Below, one piece after another: positions 43,130-51,293 of a stretch of 64,000 nt of DNA; position 1 is the first letter of the stretch; each line of letters opens with the position of its first letter. Where the stretch lies: the NCBI RefSeq assembly GCF_002939475.1, contig NZ_PKFQ01000001.1:4647001-4711000 (forward strand). The letters run 5' to 3'. A program made the position numbers and the translations under genes. Below the pieces are notes generated by a model. The model saw only the letters and a program-made list of their open reading frames with translations. It did no database searches and was not told the origin of the DNA. Source of the DNA: Streptomyces cinnamoneus. Lineage in GTDB: Bacteria > Actinomycetota > Actinomycetes > Streptomycetales > Streptomycetaceae.

Positions 43130-43924
43130 TCAGGGGCGCAGATAGCTGAGCAACTCGTCGTGCAGCACCCCGTTGGACGCCGCGGCGTTGCCGCTGTGCG
43201 GGCCCGGACGCCCGTCCAGGCCGGTGAAGCAGCCGCCCGCCTCCTCGACGATGACCACGTTCGCCGCCATGTCCCACAGCGACAGCTCCGGCTCCGCGCA
43301 GATGTCCACCGAGCCCTCGGCGACCATCATGTAGGGCCAGAAGTCGCCGTAGCCGCGCGTGCGCCAGCAGTCGCGCGTCAGGTCCAGGAAGCCCGGCAGC
43401 ATCCCGCGCTCCTCCCAGCCCGACAGCGAGGAGTACGCGAACGACGCGTCCTCGATCCGTCCCACCCGCGAGACCTGCAGACGGCTCGCCGACGACAGGC
43501 TGCGCCCGGTGTAGGCCCCCGACTCCTTCGCCGCCCACCACCGCCGGCCCAGCGCCGGCGCGGAGACCAGACCCACCACCGGGTGGTAGCCGCCTTCGCC
43601 CTGCACCATCAGGGAGATGAGCGTGGCCCACACCGGCACGCCGCGCACGTAGTTCTTCGTGCCGTCGATGGGGTCGATGACCCAGCGGCGCGGGCCCGTG
43701 CCCTCGCTGCCGAACTCCTCGCCCAGCACGGCGTCGCGCGGCCGGGCCCGGTGGAGATGACCACGGATCAGTTCCTCGGCGGCCTTGTCCGCCTCGCTCA
43801 CCGGTGTCATGTCCGGTTTGGTCTCGACCTTCAGGTCGAGTGCCTTGAACCGGTCCATGGTGGCCGCGTCGGCGGCGTCCGCCAGGACATGGGCCAGACG
43901 CAGATCATCGTGGTAGTCGGACAT
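43130..43924 (-). CDS. hisN: histidinol-phosphate phosphatase, inositol-monophosphatase fold (HisN)
   Basis: 264 residues. IMPase-family metal sites: GEEFG (Glu), WVIDPIDGTKNY (Asp pair) and LSLWDMAAN (Asp). The S. coelicolor counterpart SCO5208 was shown to be the missing histidinol-phosphatase of actinomycetes, the penultimate step of histidine synthesis, acting outside the his operon. The ATG at 43924 has no ribosome-binding site but has a -10-like TAGTGT ending 7-8 bases upstream and GTGACC 16 nt before that, so the transcript is probably leaderless. TetR lies divergently. Confidence 0.9.
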   Translation of the reverse strand: MSDYHDDLRLAHVLADAADAATMDRFKALDLKVETKPDMTPVSEADKAAEELIRGHLHRARPRDAVLGEEFGSEGTGPRRWVIDPIDGTKNYVRGVPVWATLISLMVQGEGGYHPVVGLVSAPALGRRWWAAKESGAYTGRSLSSASRLQVSRVGRIEDASFAYSSLSGWEERGMLPGFLDLTRDCWRTRGYGDFWPYMMVAEGSVDICAEPELSLWDMAANVVIVEEAGGCFTGLDGRPGPHSGNAAASNGVLHDELLSYLRP

Positions 43925-44060
43925 GACTTGCACACTACCTGTGGCCATCGCCAGGTCACGCGCGGCGCGGCCTGCCGTGCCCCTTGACACCGCCTTGCGG
44001 TGCGTCAATTCTGTGGCTCGCCCCCAACCGTCGTGCGGCCCTGCGGCCGGGGAGGCGACG

Positions 44061-44723
44061 ATGCCCGCGGCACGAGAGCTCTTGCTGGACGCGGCCTACA
44101 CGGCGCTCGGCGCCCGCCCCTGGAACGGGGTCCGGATGGTCGACGTGGCGGCCGCCGCCGGGGTGTCCCGGCAGACCCTCTACAACGAGTTCGGCAGCAA
44201 GGACGGCCTCGCCCGCGCCCTGGTGCGCCGCGAGGCCGACGCCTTCTTCGCCGGGGTGGAGCGCGCGCTGGCGGAGACCGCCGGGGTCGGCGGCGCCGAC
44301 GCCGGCGACTGCTATGCCGCCGCCGCGCGGTGGATCCTGCGCACGGCCCGCGCGAACCCGTTCGTCCGGGCGGCGCTCACCGGCTGCCGCGGCGACCGGC
44401 TGCCGCCCGCCGCCGTGCCGCCCGTCCCCGCGCCCCGCCGGCCGGCCGGGCCGCTGCCGCCGCGCGGCGCGCCCTCGCCGGGGGCGCTGGCCGAGCGGCT
44501 GCGCGACAGCGCGGCCCGGGCGATCGGCGGCGCGGCGGAGTGCGACGGCGCCACGCGCCGGGCCTGCGAGGCGGCCGTCCGGCTGACCCTGTCCTACGTG
44601 ATCGCCCCGGCCGGCACGGACGAGGAGGCGGCGCACGAGGTCGCCCACCTGGTGCGGGTGCTGCTGAACGCGCCGCAGCGGGCCGGGGTCAGTGCGCCGA
44701 CCCCGACAGCTGGAGGCCGATGA
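44061..44723 (+). CDS. TetR-family transcriptional regulator
   Basis: 220 residues. The N-terminal HTH is classic: ARELLLDAAYTALG, VDVAAAAGVSRQTLYNEFGSKDGL (shown in part). The ligand domain has an unusual Pro/Arg-rich insert (~120-150). GGAGG precedes the ATG by 5 nt. Its 3' end overlaps the 3' end of the convergent SMR exporter by 35 bp, and the pair probably form a drug- or cation-responsive unit, although TetR targets usually lie at divergent promoters. Confidence 0.88.
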   Translation: MPAARELLLDAAYTALGARPWNGVRMVDVAAAAGVSRQTLYNEFGSKDGLARALVRREADAFFAGVERALAETAGVGGADAGDCYAAAARWILRTARANPFVRAALTGCRGDRLPPAAVPPVPAPRRPAGPLPPRGAPSPGALAERLRDSAARAIGGAAECDGATRRACEAAVRLTLSYVIAPAGTDEEAAHEVAHLVRVLLNAPQRAGVSAPTPTAGGR

Positions 44724-45012
44724 CGCCGACGATCACGAAGGCGATGGAGACGAGCTTGAGCGCGGAGACCAGGTCGTCCAGGAAGACCATGCCGTAGATC
44801 GCGGTACCGGTCGCGCCGATGCCCGTCCACACCGCGTAGGCGGGGCCCACGTCGAGCTTGCGCAGGGAGAGCGTCAGCAGGCCGAAGCTGCCGAGCGCGA
44901 ACGCGGCGAAGGCGATCGTGGGCCACAGGCGGGTGAAGCCGTGCGAGAGCTTCAGGCAGACGGCGAAGCCGGTTTCGAGCAGTCCGGCGACCACGACGAG
45001 CAGCCACGCCAT
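44689..45012 (-). CDS. small multidrug resistance (SMR) exporter, SugE/Gdx type
   Basis: 107 residues with four membrane helices. GLLETGFAVCLKLSHGFTRLWP contains the essential Glu near 14 and the GFTRLxP stretch of the SugE/Gdx branch, and PAYAVWTGIGATGTAIYG is the third-helix signature. Many SugE-type proteins export guanidinium; others export quaternary ammonium compounds. GGGAGG precedes the ATG. No guanidine riboswitch is recognisable upstream, so guanidinium specificity is not supported by context. Confidence 0.88.
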   Translation of the reverse strand: MAWLLVVVAGLLETGFAVCLKLSHGFTRLWPTIAFAAFALGSFGLLTLSLRKLDVGPAYAVWTGIGATGTAIYGMVFLDDLVSALKLVSIAFVIVGVIGLQLSGSAH

Positions 45013-45100
45013 CAGATTGCCTCCCGTTCCGTGGACCGCCCAGCCGGCACCGGTGTCCTTCATGCCCTTGCCGCTGACGGTCACTCGCAAACGTAGGCGA

Positions 45101-46105
45101 TCAGTCGCCTTCGCGCCGCTCCCTCGTCGCGAGGAGCCGGCGCAGGGAGTAGAGGCGCTGCGGATCGGCGTGACCGTCCGCCACCCACTGGTCCAGCGCG
45201 CAGTCCTGCTCGTCGTGGCTGCACGCGCGCGGGCACTCCTCGGTGCCCGGCTCCAGGTCGGGGAAGGCGTGGATGACGCGGGAGGGGTCGACGTGGTGCA
45301 GGCCGAAGGACCGCACGCCCGGGGTGTCGATGACCCAGCCCGTGCCGTCCGGCAGCGGCAGCGCCAGCGCGGAGGTGGTGGTGTGGCGGCCGCGGCCGGT
45401 GACCGCGTTGACGTGGCCGGTGGCCCGCTGCCGCTCCACGAGCGCGTTGACCAGGGTGGTCTTGCCGACGCCGGAGTGCCCGACGAAGGCGGTGATCCGG
45501 CCCTCCAGCTGCTCGCGGACCTGGCGGGCGGCGGTGCCCTCGGCCAGCTCGTCGCGGCTGGTGACCACGTAACGGGTGCCCAGGGAGCCGTAGGACTCCA
45601 TGAGGGTCTCCGCCGACGCCAGGTCGGACTTCGTCAGCACCAGCAGCGGTTCGAGCCCCGCGTCGTAGGCGGCGACCAGGCAGCGGTCGATCAGCCGGGG
45701 GCGCGGCTCGGGGTCGGCGAGGGCGGTGACGATGGCCAGCTGGTCGGCGTTGGCGACGACGACGCGCTCGTACGGGTCGTCGTCGTCGGCCGTGCGGCGC
45801 AGCACGGAGCTGCGCGTCTCGACCCGGACGATCCGGGCGAGGGTGTCCTTGGCGCCGCTGAGGTCCCCGACGACCGCGACCCGGTCCCCGACGACGACTC
45901 CCTTGCGGCCCAGTTCACGGGCCTTCATGGCCAGCACGGTGCGGTCCTCGACGAGGACCGTCAGCCGGCCGCGGTCGACGGTCAGGACGAAGCCCTCGGC
46001 GGCGTCCTCGTGCTTCGGGCGGATGGTCGTCCGGGGGCGGTTGCCCTTGCGGTTGGGGCGGACGCGGACGTCGTCCTCGTCGGTGTGCTTGCCGTAGCGG
46101 CGCAT
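45101..46105 (-). CDS. rsgA: ribosome small-subunit-dependent GTPase RsgA
   Basis: 334 residues. The circularly permuted GTPase order is visible: the G4 motif LTKSDLA comes before G1 GHSGVGKTTLVN and G3 DTPGVRSFG. An OB fold is N-terminal and a zinc knuckle C-terminal (CPRACSHDEQDC). RsgA checks late 30S assembly and is released from the mature subunit. The ATG at 46105 is used (GGAAG upstream); it begins 17 bp after aroA's stop, in one operon with it. Confidence 0.93.
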   Translation of the reverse strand: MRRYGKHTDEDDVRVRPNRKGNRPRTTIRPKHEDAAEGFVLTVDRGRLTVLVEDRTVLAMKARELGRKGVVVGDRVAVVGDLSGAKDTLARIVRVETRSSVLRRTADDDDPYERVVVANADQLAIVTALADPEPRPRLIDRCLVAAYDAGLEPLLVLTKSDLASAETLMESYGSLGTRYVVTSRDELAEGTAARQVREQLEGRITAFVGHSGVGKTTLVNALVERQRATGHVNAVTGRGRHTTTSALALPLPDGTGWVIDTPGVRSFGLHHVDPSRVIHAFPDLEPGTEECPRACSHDEQDCALDQWVADGHADPQRLYSLRRLLATRERREGD

Positions 46106-46122
46106 GGGTCTTCCAGGTCTCT

Positions 46123-47469
46123 TCAGCTTCTCGGCGCCGTCGTCGCCCCCGCGACGGAGCCGAGCATCCCGGTCCACAGCTCCGGGAAGTCGGGCATGGT
46201 CTTGGCGGTGGTCGCCACGTTCTCCACCTGGACGCCCTCGACCGCCAGGCCGATGACGGCGGCGGCGGTGGCCAGCCGGTGGTCCTCGTAGGTGTGGAAG
46301 ACACCGCCGTGCAGGGCGCGCGGGCGGATGCGCAGCCCGTCCTCGGTCTCGGTGACGTCGCCGCCCAGTTCGTTGATCTCCTTGGCCAGCGCGGCGAGCC
46401 GGTCGGTCTCGTGCAGGCGCAGGTGGGCGATGCCGCGCAGGACGGACTCGGAGTCGGCCAGTGCCGCGACCGCGGCGATCACGGGGGTCAGCTCGCCGAC
46501 CTCGTGGAGGTCGGCGTCGATGCCGGTGACGCGGCCCGTGCCGGTGAAGGTCAGGCCCGCGTCGGTGAGCTCGCAGGCGCCGCCCATGTCGGTGAAGATC
46601 CCGCGCAGGGCGTCCCCCGGCTGGGTGGTGTGCTCGGGCCAGTCCGGGATGGTGACCCGGCCGCCCGTGACCAGGGCGGCCGCCAGGAACGGCGCCGCGT
46701 TGGACAGGTCCGGCTCGACGACCAGGTCCCGGCCGAGCAGGGCGCTGGGGGAGACCCGCCAGACATCCGGCTCGCCGCCGGACTCGGGGGTGTCCACCTG
46801 GGCCCCGGCCATGCGCAGCATGTCGACCGTCATCCGGATGTGCGGCAGCGACGGCAGGGCGGCGCCCACGTGCCGCACCTCGACGCCCTGGTTGAAGCGC
46901 GGGCCGGACAGCAGCAGGGCGCTGACGAACTGCGAGGAGGACGAGGCGTCGATCTCGACGGGTCCGCCGTCCAGCGCGCCGGCGCCGTGGACGGTCAGCG
47001 GCAGGGCGCCGCGGTCGTTGTCCTCGATGCGGGCGCCGAGGGCGCGCAGGGAGTCGATCACGCCGTGCAGCGGGCGTTCGTAGCTGCGCGGGTCGCCGTC
47101 GAAGCGCACGGGGCCGTCGGCGAGGGTGGCCACCGGCGGCAGGAAGCGCATCACGGTGCCGGCGTTGCCGACGTCCACGGAGGCCGGGCCGTGCAGCCGG
47201 GCGGGGATGACCCGCCAGGCCTCGCCGGTGCCGTCGGGGCCCACGCCCTCCTCGATGCCGACGCCCATGGCGCGCAGCGCGTCGGCCATCAGCACGGTGT
47301 CGCGCGAGCGCAGCGGGCGGCGCAGCCAGCCCGGCTCGGCGGCCAGGGCCGCGAGCACCAGGCCCCGGTTGGTGACCGACTTCGATCCGGGCACGGTGAC
47401 GGTCGCGTCGACGGCTGCGGTCGCGACGGGGGCGGGCCAGAGATCGGTGTGCGCGGTGCTCTCGGTCAT
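46123..47469 (-). CDS. aroA: 3-phosphoshikimate 1-carboxyvinyltransferase (EPSP synthase)
   Basis: 448 residues. Sixth step of the shikimate pathway, the glyphosate target. VTVPGSKSVTNRGLVLAAL near the N-terminus, GNAGTVMRFLPP near 100 and the family's C-terminal TYEDHRLATAAAVIGL are all intact. It heads the aroA-rsgA pair. The pairing of aroA with rsgA is common in actinobacteria, but I know of no functional reason for it. Confidence 0.95.
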   Translation of the reverse strand: MTESTAHTDLWPAPVATAAVDATVTVPGSKSVTNRGLVLAALAAEPGWLRRPLRSRDTVLMADALRAMGVGIEEGVGPDGTGEAWRVIPARLHGPASVDVGNAGTVMRFLPPVATLADGPVRFDGDPRSYERPLHGVIDSLRALGARIEDNDRGALPLTVHGAGALDGGPVEIDASSSSQFVSALLLSGPRFNQGVEVRHVGAALPSLPHIRMTVDMLRMAGAQVDTPESGGEPDVWRVSPSALLGRDLVVEPDLSNAAPFLAAALVTGGRVTIPDWPEHTTQPGDALRGIFTDMGGACELTDAGLTFTGTGRVTGIDADLHEVGELTPVIAAVAALADSESVLRGIAHLRLHETDRLAALAKEINELGGDVTETEDGLRIRPRALHGGVFHTYEDHRLATAAAVIGLAVEGVQVENVATTAKTMPDFPELWTGMLGSVAGATTAPRS

Positions 47470-47589
47470 GCCCTTACCTTACTGACGTTCTCCTCGTGGT
47501 TCGGCCCCGGAAGTCCCCGGGGCCCCCGCTCCGCGCCCATGAGTGGAGGGAAGTCCTCCGGTTCGCTGCCCCGCCCACCACGCGTCGGC

Positions 47590-48306
47590 TCACGCCGCGA
47601 GCATCCAGCGGCCGCCGCCGGCCAGCGACGCCAGGGACACCACGTGGAAGAACAGCAGCCAGAACGCGGCCGGCACGCTCGTCAGCCGGGCCAGCTGGTC
47701 CGCGTCGGAGTCCGGCGCTCCGCCGTGCCGCCGCTTGCGCCCCAGCTCGAACGGCGGCCGCACCCCGCCGAGCAGCAGGAACCACACCACCCCGTACGCG
47801 AACGCGGCCTGCACCTGGGGCCCGCACAGCCAGGACACCAGCACGAACGCCGCCCCGGCGACCACCACCGTCAGTGCCCCGTACGCGTTGCGGATCATGA
47901 CCAGCATGGCGGCGAGCAGCGCCGCCGCGCCCCACAGCAGCGCGGTGGTGTGCCCGGCGGCGAGCAGCGCGGCGCCGGCCAGCCCCAGCAGCGAGGGGGC
48001 GGTGTAGCCGGCGGCCGCGGTGAGCACCATGCCGATCCCCGAGGGCCGGCCGCGCGAGACCGTCAGGCCCGAGGTGTCCGAGTGCAGCCGGATGCCGTCC
48101 AGCCGCCGCCCGCTGAGCAGCGCCACCAGGGCGTGGCCGCCCTCATGGGCGATGGTGATCGCGTTGCGGGTGATCCGCCAGACCCCGTACGGGGTGACGG
48201 CGGCCAGGGCGACGGCGCCGGTGACGGCTATCAGCCAGGTGGACGGGTGCGGCTGGTTCCCCACGACGCGGTTCCACAGGTCGGTCGCGGTGGTACTGCT
48301 GTCCAT
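47590..48306 (-). CDS. M50-family membrane metallopeptidase-like protein
   Basis: 238 residues with about six membrane helices. The zinc motif is HEGGH inside ITIAHEGGHALVALL, in a membrane segment, as in site-2-type proteases; the third ligand may be in the later hydrophobic stretch, but the classical LDG motif is not obvious. It has no PDZ domain. GGAG lies ~11 nt before the ATG. It is divergent from the SRAP gene, with 41 bp between starts. Substrate unknown. Confidence 0.82.
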   Translation of the reverse strand: MDSSTTATDLWNRVVGNQPHPSTWLIAVTGAVALAAVTPYGVWRITRNAITIAHEGGHALVALLSGRRLDGIRLHSDTSGLTVSRGRPSGIGMVLTAAAGYTAPSLLGLAGAALLAAGHTTALLWGAAALLAAMLVMIRNAYGALTVVVAGAAFVLVSWLCGPQVQAAFAYGVVWFLLLGGVRPPFELGRKRRHGGAPDSDADQLARLTSVPAAFWLLFFHVVSLASLAGGGRWMLAA

Positions 48307-48347
48307 CTGGGGGCCGCTCCTTGCGTCTACGTGGCAGTGTGGCACTC

Positions 48348-49169
48348 ATGTGCGGTCGATATGCGGCGAGCCGGCGGCCGGAGGACCTGGCCGGCCTGTT
48401 CGGGGTGGAGAAGTGGGAACCGGAGGAGACGCTCGCTCCGGACTGGAACGTGGCGCCGACGAAGAGCGTCCACGCGGTGCTCGAGCGTCCCTTGAAAGAC
48501 GCAGCGGACCGCCGTCCGGTTCGTCAGCTGCGCACGCTGCGCTGGGGGCTGGTGCCGTCGTGGGCCAGGAGCCCCGAGGGCGCGGCGAAGATGATCAACG
48601 CCCGGGCGGAGACGGTCCATGAGAAGCCGTCCTTCCGGCGGGCCTTCGAGTCCCGGCGCTGCCTGCTCCCGGCGGACGGCTACTACGAGTGGGTCACGGG
48701 CGCCCAGGAGCGGGAGCTGGAGGAGCAGGGCCGCCGGAAGCGCACCCGCAAGCAGCCCTACTTCGTCACGGCCGCCGACGGCTCGGTGATGGCCATGGCC
48801 GGGGTGTACGAGTTCTGGCGCGACCCGGCGCTGCCGCCCGACCACCCCCGGGCCTGGTGGGCGACCTGCTCGGTCATCACGACCGCCGCCGAACCCGGCC
48901 CGTTCGCCGGGACGGACGGCGCGGGGGAGGGGGGACCGGGTTCCCTCGCGGAGATCCACCCCCGGATGCCGCTCGTCCTGCCGCCCGAACGCTGGGCCGC
49001 CTGGCTGGACCCCCGTACGGACCCCGGGGAGCTGCGGTCGCTGCTGGCGCCGCCGCCCGCCGGACTCGTCCGCGCCCACCCCGTCACCACGGCGGTCAGC
49101 GACGTCCGCAACAACGGCCCGGAACTGCTGGAGGAACTGGCCGCGCCGGAGGAGGCGACGCTGTTCTGA
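48348..49169 (+). CDS. SRAP-family (YedK/HMCES) abasic-site processing protein
   Basis: 273 residues. Met-Cys-Gly-Arg-Tyr at the N-terminus gives the catalytic Cys2 after Met removal; NVAPT, MINARAET, LLPADGYYEW and EIHPRMPLVL complete the SRAP active site. These proteins form a stable thiazolidine crosslink to abasic sites in single-stranded DNA, shielding them. A charged insertion (~125-140, Glu/Arg/Lys-rich) is longer than in E. coli YedK. No ribosome-binding site is seen, so the mRNA may be leaderless. Confidence 0.93.
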   Translation: MCGRYAASRRPEDLAGLFGVEKWEPEETLAPDWNVAPTKSVHAVLERPLKDAADRRPVRQLRTLRWGLVPSWARSPEGAAKMINARAETVHEKPSFRRAFESRRCLLPADGYYEWVTGAQERELEEQGRRKRTRKQPYFVTAADGSVMAMAGVYEFWRDPALPPDHPRAWWATCSVITTAAEPGPFAGTDGAGEGGPGSLAEIHPRMPLVLPPERWAAWLDPRTDPGELRSLLAPPPAGLVRAHPVTTAVSDVRNNGPELLEELAAPEEATLF

Positions 49170-49194
49170 CGTCCCGGCGCGGCAGGATGGACGG

Positions 49195-49836
49195 GTGACG
49201 ACGAAGATCGCAGTGACCGTCCAGGACGTGCCGACCCCCGCCGGGGACGCCCGCGTCCACTGGTACCTCGCCCCCTCCGCCCGCCTGGTGCTGGCCCTCG
49301 GCCACGGCGCGGGCGGCGGCGTCGAGGCCCGCGACCTCCAGGCCCTGGCCGCCGCGCTGCCCCGGCAGGACGTGACGGTCGCCCTGGTGGAGCAGCCGTG
49401 GCGGGTGGCCGGAAAGAGGGTCGCCCCCGCGCCCACATCGCTCGACGAGGCATGGCGGGCGCTGTGGCCCGCGCTCACCGCCCCCGGTCTGCCCGTCGTG
49501 GCCGGCGGCCGCAGCGCCGGGGCGCGCGTCGCCTGCCGCACGGGCGCGGAGCTGGGCGCGGCCGGGGTCCTCGCGCTCAGCTTCCCGCTCCACCCGCCGG
49601 GCAAGCCGGAGAAGTCCCGGGCCGACGAGCTGACGGGCGCGGGACTGCCCACCCTCGTGGTGCAGGGCGGCCGCGACCCGTTCGGGCGGCCGGAGGAGTT
49701 CCCTCCTGGTGCCCGGCCGGTGGAGGTGCCGTACGGGGACCACGGCTTCGCGGTCCCCAAGAAGGCGGAGACCACCCAGGACGAGGCGCTCGCGGTGATC
49801 ACCCGCGCGGTCGAGGAGTGGCTCCGGAGCTTCTGA
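49195..49836 (+). CDS. small alpha/beta hydrolase (KANL3/Tex30-like)
   Basis: 213 residues. LALGHGAGGGVEARDL near 38, nucleophile elbow AGGRSAGARVA (Ser near 104), LVVQGGRDPFG (Asp) and GDHGFAVP (His) form a complete triad of the KANL3/Tex30-like family. Its substrate is unknown. It starts at GTG 49195, 25 bp after the SRAP gene, so is probably co-transcribed, and ends just before the sigR promoter. Confidence 0.85.
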   Translation: MTTKIAVTVQDVPTPAGDARVHWYLAPSARLVLALGHGAGGGVEARDLQALAAALPRQDVTVALVEQPWRVAGKRVAPAPTSLDEAWRALWPALTAPGLPVVAGGRSAGARVACRTGAELGAAGVLALSFPLHPPGKPEKSRADELTGAGLPTLVVQGGRDPFGRPEEFPPGARPVEVPYGDHGFAVPKKAETTQDEALAVITRAVEEWLRSF

Positions 49837-49855
49837 GCCCTGCCGCGCCCGCGGG

Positions 49856-49881
49856 GGAATGATCCCGGCCGTACGACTGTT
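49856..49881 (+). promoter_or_regulatory. sigma-R autoregulatory promoter (sigRp2-type)
   Basis: GGAAT, exactly 18 nt, GTT: a perfect sigma-R consensus directly upstream of sigR. Transcripts from here include the upstream ATG at 49934 and so encode the longer sigma-R' form. Confidence 0.9.
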
Positions 49882-49933
49882 GAGCCCTCTGTAGTCACGA
49901 CCGGCAAGACGTTAAGGAATGGGAGTTCCCCGC

Positions 49934-50785
49934 ATGGGTTCGATCGCATGCCCGTCCCGCCCGCAGACGGCCGACCTGGGATGGGCGGTCATGGGCGGGG
50001 CCCAGCCGGTCGCGGCTGGAGCGGCGGGCGGACCGGATCGTCGTCTATTCTCCGATTCGAGCGGGTCCGCCTCGGGCGCCGCCAGGGTGTTGGAGGAGGT
50101 GGGTCCGGTCACTGGGACCGACACGGGGGCCGATGACAGCCAGCGACGGGAGCCCGGCGAGAGCGCGGTCGAGCGCAGTGCGCGCTTCGAGCGCGACGCC
50201 TTGACCTTCCTGGACCAGATGTACTCGGCGGCGCTGCGCATGACGCGCAATCCCGCCGACGCCGAGGACCTGGTGCAGGAGACGTACGCCAAGGCGTACG
50301 CCTCCTTCCACCAGTTCCGCGAGGGCACGAACCTCAAGGCCTGGCTGTACCGCATCCTGACCAACACCTTCATCAACTCGTACCGCAAGAAGCAGCGCGA
50401 GCCGCTGCGCAGCGCGTCCGAGGAGATCGAGGACTGGCAGCTGGCGCGCGCCGAGTCCCACATGTCCACGGGACTGCGCTCCGCCGAGTCCCAGGCGCTG
50501 GACCACCTCCCCGACTCCGATGTCAAGGAGGCCCTCCAGGCCATTCCCGAGGAGTTCCGCATCGCGGTCTACCTCGCGGATGTGGAGGGCTTTGCGTACA
50601 AGGAGATCGCGGACATCATGGGTACCCCCATCGGCACGGTGATGTCCCGGCTGCACCGCGGCCGGCGTCAGCTGCGCGGCATGCTGGAGGACTACGCCCG
50701 CGAGCGCGGCCTCGTCCCCGCCGGGACGGCCGCCGCGCCGAAGGGTTCCGACGAGTCGCACAACCGGAAAGGGTCGGACTCATGA
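49934..50785 (+). CDS. sigR: ECF sigma factor SigR of the thiol-oxidative stress response
   Basis: Two starts are visible. GTG at 50099 gives 228 residues, the stable housekeeping form; ATG at 49934 (with GGGAG 8 nt before it) adds exactly 55 residues, as described for the short-lived S. coelicolor sigma-R' made from the autoregulated promoter. Region 2 is DALTFLDQMYSAALRMTRNP with DLVQETYAKAYASFHQF; region 4 is IPEEFRIAVYLADVEGF with GTVMSRLHRGRRQL. It directs transcription of thioredoxin, mycothiol and protease genes. A -10-like TATTCT (50046-50051) may mark the internal promoter. rsrA overlaps by ATGA. Confidence 0.95.
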   Translation: MGSIACPSRPQTADLGWAVMGGAQPVAAGAAGGPDRRLFSDSSGSASGAARVLEEVGPVTGTDTGADDSQRREPGESAVERSARFERDALTFLDQMYSAALRMTRNPADAEDLVQETYAKAYASFHQFREGTNLKAWLYRILTNTFINSYRKKQREPLRSASEEIEDWQLARAESHMSTGLRSAESQALDHLPDSDVKEALQAIPEEFRIAVYLADVEGFAYKEIADIMGTPIGTVMSRLHRGRRQLRGMLEDYARERGLVPAGTAAAPKGSDESHNRKGSDS

Positions 50786-51114
50786 GCTGCGGAGACCCGC
50801 ACGAGACGGACTGCTCTGAAGTCCTCGACCACCTCTACGAGTTCCTCGACCACGAGATGCCCGAAGGTGACTGCGCCAAGTTCGAGGTGCACATCGACGA
50901 ATGCTCGCCGTGCCTGGAGAAGTACGGCCTCGAACAGGCCGTGAAGAAGCTCGTCAAGCGCTGCTGCGGCCATGACGACGTCCCCGCCGACCTGCGGTCC
51001 AAGGTCATGGGCCGGATCGAGCTGATCCGCTCCGGCCAGACGGTCCCCGAGCAGGACGTGGTGGCCGAGGCGAGGGCCGCCGAGGCGGCGGAGGCCGCCG
51101 CGCAGCAGGACTGA
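50782..51114 (+). CDS. rsrA: zinc-binding redox-sensitive anti-sigma factor RsrA
   Basis: 110 residues. Cys11 and the ZAS motif His37-x3-Cys41-x2-Cys44 (HIDECSPC) are in the same positions as in S. coelicolor RsrA. Reduced, zinc-bound RsrA holds sigma-R; oxidation forms a disulfide, expels zinc and releases it. Extra cysteines (Cys3, Cys31 and a CC pair near 61-62) are also present. The tail is Ala/Glu-rich. The ATG overlaps the sigR stop, keeping the two in balance. Confidence 0.95.
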   Translation: MSCGDPHETDCSEVLDHLYEFLDHEMPEGDCAKFEVHIDECSPCLEKYGLEQAVKKLVKRCCGHDDVPADLRSKVMGRIELIRSGQTVPEQDVVAEARAAEAAEAAAQQD

Positions 51115-51293
51115 TCCGGCGCCGCGCCCCGGCGGTTCCGCTCGGCTGTTCTGCGGTACTACTGATCCAAACCACCGCACCCGGGAACGTCACCCGAACG
51201 GACGGCGCAATAGCCGGAGCGGCTTTCAGCGCCCGCGGCTGAGCCTATTCTCCCCATCCAGACGCCATGTCCGAGGGTCGGGGAGGACGCGCC

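Noticed and set aside
43956..44648. 230-codon minus-strand frame opposite the TetR gene
   Set aside because: No motif or ribosome-binding site; the plus strand has a canonical TetR helix-turn-helix with a good GGAGG.
45013..45100. Guanidine riboswitch upstream of the SugE-type exporter
   Set aside because: I found none of the conserved ykkC-type core segments or paired ACGG loops; only a GC-rich spacer with a ribosome-binding site.
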